Of a stretch of 37,672 nucleotides of DNA, positions 33,177 to 37,672 are shown one piece after another; the stretch's first letter is position 1; the number at the start of each line of letters is the position of its first letter. The DNA comes from an uncultured Propionibacteriaceae bacterium (GTDB taxonomy: Bacteria; Actinomycetota; Actinomycetes; Propionibacteriales; Propionibacteriaceae). The stretch is taken from the NCBI GenBank assembly GCA_938046585.1, contig CALIWR010000020.1:1-37672 (forward strand), given 5' to 3'. The translations under genes and the position numbers were made by a program. Under the pieces are notes generated by a model. It did no database searches, was not told where the DNA came from, and saw only the letters and a list, made by a program, of their open reading frames with translations.

Positions 33177-34889
33177 TCAGTCCGGCTGTACCGAATTGCT
33201 GGAGATCCCCGGAATGCCGTCATGGACGATCTTGCCCGGGTTGAAGTTCTGCCCCGGGTCGACCCCCTCGAAAAGCTTGCGCTGGATGAACACCCCCGCC
33301 GGGGAGATATCCTGCTCCATCCAGGGGCTGTGTTCCTCGCCCACCCCATGGTGGTGGGAGACGGTGCCGCCGTTGTCCATGAATGACTGTTGGATCGCCT
33401 GCTTCACCCGGTCGTACGTCTCCATGTTGCGCTCAGAGGCGTCATTGATCGCGAAGGTGAAGTATTGGCAGGCGCCTGAATGGTACGAATGTGACAGATG
33501 ACACATGATGAAACCCTGGACACCGGCCTCCGCAAACGCCCGCTCGGCCGCAGCGACCGTGTTGTCATGCATCCTCTTCAGCCCCGACCAGGGGGTCGCG
33601 GTCTCTGACACGTCTGCCGGGATCCCCCGGTCCAACAGGAAGTCCCGAATGTAGGGGACGTCGAACTTCTTCTGGTCGTACAACGCACCTGGGCCCTTCC
33701 CGACCCCCATTCCCCGATTGCGGGAAATGATCTTGGCGACCAGTGACTTCTCGTACCGCACGTGCACCGCGGAGCCCTCGTACCCGACCAGTGCCAGGCA
33801 GATCTGGTTCAGGTCCCAGCCTTTGCGTTCCATCACCTTCCGGATCGCGGTACTCAGTAGGTGCCCGACCCGGGTCGACTGTTTGCCGTTTGCCATCGAG
33901 AAGGCGGTCTCGTTAGCGTCCATGATCCGCGTGATTGACGGGGCGGCGTCACTGGCAGCGATTTGTTCCATCGCCACCAGGCCCTCGTCATAGCTAGGAA
34001 AGAAGTACGCCTGGATCTCGCGCACCTGCGGCAGCCGATGCACATGCACCCAGGCCTCGGTGATGATCCCGAGCCGGCCCTCGGAGCCGATCACCATCTC
34101 ACGCACCGACGGCCCCGACGAGGTCGACGGCAGCGGCCGCAGGTCGAGCACCTGGTGATCCATCACCATCCGCAGGCCACGCGTCAGGTCGGCGATATCG
34201 CCGTACTTGTCAGACTGCATGCCGCTGGATCGGGTCGCGATCCAGCCGCCTAGGGTGGACCAGACGAACGAGTCTGGGAAATGTCCCAGGGTCCAGCCGC
34301 GGGCATTCAGCTGCAGTTCCAGGTCCGGGCCCAGCACCCCGCACTGGATCCGAGCCAGCCCGGACGCGGCGTCGATCTCCAGTACCCGGTTCATCCGGCC
34401 CAGGTTCACGCTGATCACGGGCCGTTTCTCGTCCGGAAGGGCTTCCAGGGCGCCGACGATGTTGGACCCGCCGCCGTACGGGATCACGACCGCGTCCGCG
34501 TCGCAGGCGGCGTTCACGACCGCGACCACGTCCTGCTCCGAGCCGGGATAGACGACGATGTCGGGAACCCGGCCGAGTTGGCCGCGCCGGATCCGGATCA
34601 GGTCACGGACCCCGCGCCCGAAGGCGTGAACCACCCGGGTCTGCGGGTCGTCGACCACGTAGTGTTCGCCCAGCGCCGCGACCAGAACAGACCGCAGGGC
34701 GTCCGGGAGCCGCGATTCGGGCACGTCAAGGCTGTCGAAATCTCGGACCCCGGGCGCCGGCTCGTCGATGTCGACGCCCAGCTTCTCCAACACGAAGGGC
34801 CGGAATTTGGGCTTGTCGGCGTGGGAGAAGTCAATGCCCTCCTCGCCCCAGCCCCACCACTTTTGCTGTTTGACGATGCTCACGGTCAC
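33177..34889 (-). CDS. Alkyldihydroxyacetonephosphate-synthase-like FAD enzyme
   Basis: This 570-residue flavoprotein of the vanillyl-alcohol oxidase/AGPS group starts at GTG 34889, overlapping the acyltransferase stop (GTGA). It shows W-W-G-W-G at 11-15, the FAD loop P-Y-G-G-G-S-N-I-V-G (137-146), D-S-F-V-W-S-T-L-G-G-W-I-A-T-R-S-S-G-M, the Y-H-S-G-A-C-Q-Y segment and the histidine triad S-H-H-H-G-V-G (511-517). All have clear counterparts in eukaryotic AGPS, which swaps the acyl group of acyl-DHAP for a fatty alcohol to make the ether bond. It ends a three-gene operon with an SDR and PlsC. Some bacterial relatives are glycolate or lactate oxidase subunits, but the whole-length motif match favours AGPS. 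Confidence 0.88.
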   Translation of the reverse strand: MTVSIVKQQKWWGWGEEGIDFSHADKPKFRPFVLEKLGVDIDEPAPGVRDFDSLDVPESRLPDALRSVLVAALGEHYVVDDPQTRVVHAFGRGVRDLIRIRRGQLGRVPDIVVYPGSEQDVVAVVNAACDADAVVIPYGGGSNIVGALEALPDEKRPVISVNLGRMNRVLEIDAASGLARIQCGVLGPDLELQLNARGWTLGHFPDSFVWSTLGGWIATRSSGMQSDKYGDIADLTRGLRMVMDHQVLDLRPLPSTSSGPSVREMVIGSEGRLGIITEAWVHVHRLPQVREIQAYFFPSYDEGLVAMEQIAASDAAPSITRIMDANETAFSMANGKQSTRVGHLLSTAIRKVMERKGWDLNQICLALVGYEGSAVHVRYEKSLVAKIISRNRGMGVGKGPGALYDQKKFDVPYIRDFLLDRGIPADVSETATPWSGLKRMHDNTVAAAERAFAEAGVQGFIMCHLSHSYHSGACQYFTFAINDASERNMETYDRVKQAIQQSFMDNGGTVSHHHGVGEEHSPWMEQDISPAGVFIQRKLFEGVDPGQNFNPGKIVHDGIPGISSNSVQPD

Positions 34890-35764
34890 TCCTTGCTGGC
34901 GGCGTCGCCGCCGCCCTGATCAGGCTTGAGAAGAGAACGGCGTACGGGGGTAGGCTGCGGCACCGAGGCCTGCCGCAGCGCTACCGCCCGAGCGTAGTCG
35001 TCCAGGGTCGGCAGGCCGTAGGCGCGGGCGGTGCTGTCGTGGAGCTGCTGCACCGAACGACGCATCCGATCGTTGAACTGTTTAGCGATCTCGCCAGGTT
35101 CGGGCCGCAGTGGATATCCGATTACCACATGCACCTCGGGGCGCCCGCGGGGCAGGTGGTTCTGCCCGTACGGCCAGGCTGCGAAGGCCCCGACTAGCGC
35201 CATCGGCAGGCAGGGGACGGCACGGGAGATACATAGGGCGGCCACGCCCGGTGTGAACGGGCCCATCGCGCCGGTGCGGGAGCGGGTGCCTTCTGGGAAG
35301 ACAATCAGCGGCACCCCGTCGCTCAGCAGCTGCCCGGTCAGGCCCTTACGGGTTCGGACCCCGCGCCGCTCGATCGGGTACGTGTTCATAAACGCCCTCG
35401 TCACGGCCGCCTTGGTCTTGGAATTGAACCAGTAGTCGGCGGCGGCGCCGGAGGCCAGGTAGCGCGACAGCCGCTGCGGCAGGGAGTCGATGATCAGCGG
35501 CGCGTCCAGGTGGGAGGAATGGTTTGCGACAGCGACGAAGGCACCGCGCAGCCCCTCCACGTTCCGGCGGCCGTGGACTCGGATCTTGACCATTCGATGC
35601 AGGACGGTGTGCAGCATCACACCCTGGGTCAGTAGCCGGGCCGCGGCCCGTTTGGGATCCTGGTACAGGCTGCGGTCGATGTCCTTCGGTTCTTTGATCG
35701 GCGCCACCTCAGCCGAGACCGGGATCCGCGGCTGGTGGCGCCTGGTTGTACCGCCTCTCTTCAT
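34886..35764 (-). CDS. PlsC-type 1-acylglycerol-3-phosphate O-acyltransferase
   Basis: This is a 292-residue protein from ATG 35764, which overlaps the SDR stop as ATGA; the longer open frame to 36211 merely runs through the SDR gene. Motif I N-H-S-S-H-L-D (H82, D87) and motif III F-P-E-G-T-R-S (156-162) define the PlsC fold. A hydrophobic stretch sits before motif I. It should acylate the sn-2 position of a lysophosphatidate or its alkyl analogue at the inner face of the membrane. The C-terminal 40 residues are a Pro/Arg-rich tail. Confidence 0.93.
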   Translation of the reverse strand: MKRGGTTRRHQPRIPVSAEVAPIKEPKDIDRSLYQDPKRAAARLLTQGVMLHTVLHRMVKIRVHGRRNVEGLRGAFVAVANHSSHLDAPLIIDSLPQRLSRYLASGAAADYWFNSKTKAAVTRAFMNTYPIERRGVRTRKGLTGQLLSDGVPLIVFPEGTRSRTGAMGPFTPGVAALCISRAVPCLPMALVGAFAAWPYGQNHLPRGRPEVHVVIGYPLRPEPGEIAKQFNDRMRRSVQQLHDSTARAYGLPTLDDYARAVALRQASVPQPTPVRRSLLKPDQGGGDAASKE

Positions 35765-36540
35765 GGGTGCTGCTTTCGCCGAGACCGCGACAGTTTGCCT
35801 GATCCCCACCGCAGCAGGCGTCGTGGCAGGAACCGGGCGATCAGGGCCGCAGCCGCCCAGCCTCGGCCCGGGACCGACAGCACCCGGCCGGCGGCGTTGT
35901 CGTCCAGGCATTCGCGGACCACCTGCTCGGCGTCGATCCAGACAAAACCGGGCAACGTGGCGGCGTTGATCCCGGCCCGCTGGTGGAATTCGGTACGGAC
36001 CCAGCCCGGCAGTAGCGCGGTCACCGTGATACCGGTACCGGCCAGGTCGACCGCTAGGCTTTCGGTGTAAACATTCACCCAGGCCTTGATCGCCGAGTAT
36101 GTGCCGGCGGTGATCAGTCCCGAGGTGGAGCCGACGTTGATGATCGACCCGACTCCCCGGGCCCGCATCGTCCGGCCGGCGGCACTGGACAGGACCAGCA
36201 CCGCCAGGCACATCACGTCCAGCGCCCGCTCCGCCAGCGAGAAGTCCTCGTCCAGGAGGGATCCGTGGATCCCGAAACCGGCGTTGTTGATCAGCATGTC
36301 GATCGGTGAGTCGACCGATTCCAGCCTTCTCGCCACCGTGAGCAGGTCCTCGCGAATCGCGAGGTCAGCGGTCAGCACTTCGACAGCGACCTGGTACCGG
36401 GCGCGGATTTCGGCGGCGACCGCATCCAGTCGCTCGGTGTCGCGGGCCACCAGCACCAGGTCGTAGCGGCGCCCGGCCAGCTGATGGGCGAACTCGTTGC
36501 CGATACCTGAGGTACCCCCGGTGACCAGAGCTCGCGCCAT
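35761..36540 (-). CDS. Short-chain dehydrogenase/reductase, first gene of the ether-lipid-like operon
   Basis: This 259-residue SDR has the nucleotide-binding T-G-G-T-S-G-I-G (7-14), N-N-A-G near 85-88, a serine in N-V-G-S-T-S (138-140) and Y148-x-x-x-K152. The arginine in A-R-D after the second strand suggests NADPH. The end is basic (K-L-S-R-S-R-R-K-Q), which could touch membranes. In eukaryotic ether-lipid synthesis an SDR reduces acyl/alkyl-DHAP to the glycerol phosphate form; this enzyme, coupled to an AGPS-like and a PlsC gene, could do the same step (inferred). ATG 36540 follows a TAGGTT box by six bases, so the operon mRNA is probably leaderless. Confidence 0.92.
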   Translation of the reverse strand: MARALVTGGTSGIGNEFAHQLAGRRYDLVLVARDTERLDAVAAEIRARYQVAVEVLTADLAIREDLLTVARRLESVDSPIDMLINNAGFGIHGSLLDEDFSLAERALDVMCLAVLVLSSAAGRTMRARGVGSIINVGSTSGLITAGTYSAIKAWVNVYTESLAVDLAGTGITVTALLPGWVRTEFHQRAGINAATLPGFVWIDAEQVVRECLDDNAAGRVLSVPGRGWAAAALIARFLPRRLLRWGSGKLSRSRRKQHP

Positions 36541-36546
36541 GGGGTC

Positions 36547-36552
36547 AACCTA
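36547..36552 (-). promoter_or_regulatory. TAGGTT -10 box of the SDR-PlsC-AGPS operon
   Basis: On the minus strand TAGGTT is followed by six bases and the ATG at 36540, with no ribosome site. Confidence 0.5.
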
Positions 36553-36853
36553 CTTTCTGAACCGGGCCCTGTCGACGCTGCCCCAGCCCCCAATGCCCGA
36601 TTCACGACGGTCTTTGGCGAAGCTGCACACGTCAGGGGAGCTGGTTTTGTGATACCCCCACAAGGCCGGCCCCGGAGCACCACGACCGAACACCGGGTCC
36701 AGCCGCGACGGGAGACCACATCGAGCGGCGATCAGCCTGGCCCAGATCCGACAGTCGCGGCCGCGGGCCGGCCGGCCGAGCCGGATCATGGACCATCCGC
36801 CGCTGTCGACTGCTCATCTGAACCAGTGATCTCTTATCCTGAACAGGTCGCGA
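36553..36853. other. Gene-free spacer between divergent operons
   Basis: I see no credible gene. A TATCCT sequence at 36835-36840 could serve as the -10 box for the YbaB-like gene, but no matching -35 element stands out. Confidence 0.4.
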
Positions 36854-36868
36854 GAAGGAGAAACCCGA

Positions 36869-37282
36869 GTGAGTGCTGAGATGTTCAGGCAGGTGTTCGA
36901 CGATCTGGACACCCAGCTGACCCAAGCCCAAACCCCCACCACTAGCCCAGACTTAGAAAACAACCCGGTCACTGCTGAAGGCACTGCCGCTGATGAACGC
37001 CTCCGGGTCACGATCACGAATGGCCGGGTCGTCGAGGTGAGCCTGCAGCCGCAACTGTTACGGCTGGGGAACGCCGAATTGGGAGACCACATCACCGAGG
37101 CTGTGAATAACGCGTTGGAGGCATACCAGACCGCGTTGATGGCAGCACTAGCCGAGTTGTCGCCGGATCTAGGCCAGGTCCGCCAACAAGTCCGCCAGAT
37201 CGGGGAAGACTCGATCCGGTCTCTCGACACGTATACCGACACCATGCTCCAGATGCTGAAGCAGGCCAGACCAGCCGAATAA
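36869..37282 (+). CDS. YbaB/EbfC-fold protein, EspL-like T7SS accessory
   Basis: This is a 137-residue protein from GTG 36869, eight bases after GAAGGAG (36854-36860). The central part, R-V-T-I-T-N-G-R-V-V-E-V-S-L-Q-P and L-G-D-H-I-T-E-A-V-N-N-A-L-E-A-Y, matches the strand and helix pattern of YbaB/EbfC proteins. In ESX loci this fold is represented by EspL-type chaperone-like proteins next to secreted substrates. The next gene is an EspC-like substrate, which fits a chaperone role better than nucleoid binding (inferred). Confidence 0.82.
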   Translation: MSAEMFRQVFDDLDTQLTQAQTPTTSPDLENNPVTAEGTAADERLRVTITNGRVVEVSLQPQLLRLGNAELGDHITEAVNNALEAYQTALMAALAELSPDLGQVRQQVRQIGEDSIRSLDTYTDTMLQMLKQARPAE

Positions 37283-37307
37283 CCCCCTCACCCCAAGAAG
37301 GCCAGTC

Positions 37308-37634
37308 ATGAGCGACATAGGCAACATCCAATTCGACCCCACTTCCCTGAAACGTGCCGCAGACGGTATCAACGAGGCCGTCCAGGACCTAGTCGCGAAG
37401 ACCCAGGCCCTGATGGGAGAAGTCAGTGACGTATCCGTGATGGGCACCAACGACACCCTCGGCGGGATCGCGTCCATGCTGTATGAGGCGGTCCTCGCCC
37501 GGGTCCAAGAGACCGTCGACTCGGTCACGGAAGAATACGGCGCTCACGGCGAACGCCTCGCAGCCGCGTCCCAGGCGTACGCGATCACCGAGGATAACGC
37601 TGTTCAGGCTTCGGCCACGATGACGCAGGTGTGA
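37308..37634 (+). CDS. EspC-like T7SS substrate with YxxxE signal
   Basis: This is a 108-residue, all-helical protein from ATG 37308, with AAGAAGG ahead, 25 bases after the YbaB-like gene. It has no W-x-G motif, but its length and two-helix pattern resemble the EspC/type VII target family. Near the C-terminus Y-A-I-T-E-D fits the Y-x-x-x-D/E export signal of ESX substrates. The turn region reads S-V-M-G-T-N-D-T. It is probably secreted, perhaps as a complex with its neighbour. Confidence 0.8.
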   Translation: MSDIGNIQFDPTSLKRAADGINEAVQDLVAKTQALMGEVSDVSVMGTNDTLGGIASMLYEAVLARVQETVDSVTEEYGAHGERLAAASQAYAITEDNAVQASATMTQV

Positions 37635-37640
37635 CCGGTC

Positions 37641-37672
37641 ATGGCGATCATGCTTCCGGGCGAGGTGTCGTA
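37641..37672 (+). CDS. Start of a further T7SS WXG100/CpnT-like protein, cut by window edge
   Basis: ATG 37641 lies six bases after the EspC-like stop and reads M-A-I-M-L-P-G-E-V-S before the window ends. The I-x-L-P-G-E-V start is the way many actinobacterial WXG100-like/CpnT N-terminal domains begin. Too little is present for more. Confidence 0.55.
   Translation, partial: MAIMLPGEVS

Noticed and set aside
36869..37672. A complete ESX secretion system
   Set aside because: Only substrate and chaperone-like genes are present; no EccB/C/D/E or mycosin sequence occurs in the window.
1..37672. tRNA, rRNA, transposase or integrase genes
   Set aside because: I looked for conserved tRNA arms, rRNA stretches and DDE/tyrosine-recombinase motifs and saw none that could be supported.

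Overview
The window is high-GC DNA with the look of an actinobacterium. The evidence is ESX/type VII secretion (T7SS) proteins, a DUF6191-like small protein, a Tad pilus TadE/TadG pair, frequent GTG starts and leaderless genes. The family Propionibacteriaceae is possible, but the sequence alone does not fix a genus. Gene assignments rest on motifs and domain layout read by eye; no database search was run.

Left accessory block (1-9035). Five tandem paralogs of a small membrane-anchored protein (Pro-rich cytoplasmic tail, one membrane helix, two-cysteine outer domain ending in W-Q-W-K) surround a 1162-residue T7SS-type protein with a WXG100/CpnT-like N-terminus. The four complete paralogs share a TACAGTA box 31-35 bases before the start codon and a GGAGGA ribosome site. 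Two of them carry a very recent duplication of promoter, N-terminus and half of the membrane helix, after which they diverge sharply. Base composition here is strongly strand-skewed, and the skew reverses inside the large gene.

9129-16756. A NarL/DesR-type two-component system lies back to back with a DUF418 membrane protein, with an 18-bp palindrome between them. Next comes a DprA-type protein followed, with a 4-base overlap, by a short lower-GC phosphoribosyltransferase; this pair resembles candidate defence modules rather than housekeeping dprA. An aldo/keto reductase, a broken SUKH (SMI1/KNR4) plus leucine-rich gene and a serine hydrolase complete the block.

16918-23382. A 1231-residue low-complexity protein with seven alanine-rich motifs is followed by SPFH/band-7, SIMPL, DUF6191-like and alanine/glutamate coiled-coil proteins. 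23607-27655 holds a thioredoxin-2-like protein without catalytic cysteines, an overlapping MEMO/AMMECR1 pair, and overlapping TadE and TadG (von Willebrand) genes. 28002-33022 holds a beta-CASP metallo-beta-lactamase protein with an extra C-terminal region and a MacB/FtsX-type ABC transporter.

33177-36540 is a tightly coupled operon (SDR, PlsC acyltransferase, alkyl-DHAP-synthase-like flavoprotein) that matches three steps of ether glycerolipid synthesis. The right edge (36869-37672) opens a T7SS substrate cassette: a YbaB/EspL-like protein, an EspC-like protein with a YxxxE signal, and the first codons of another WXG100/CpnT-like protein. Both window ends therefore appear to carry related T7SS effector loci, but no ESX core machinery (EccA-E, MycP) is visible.
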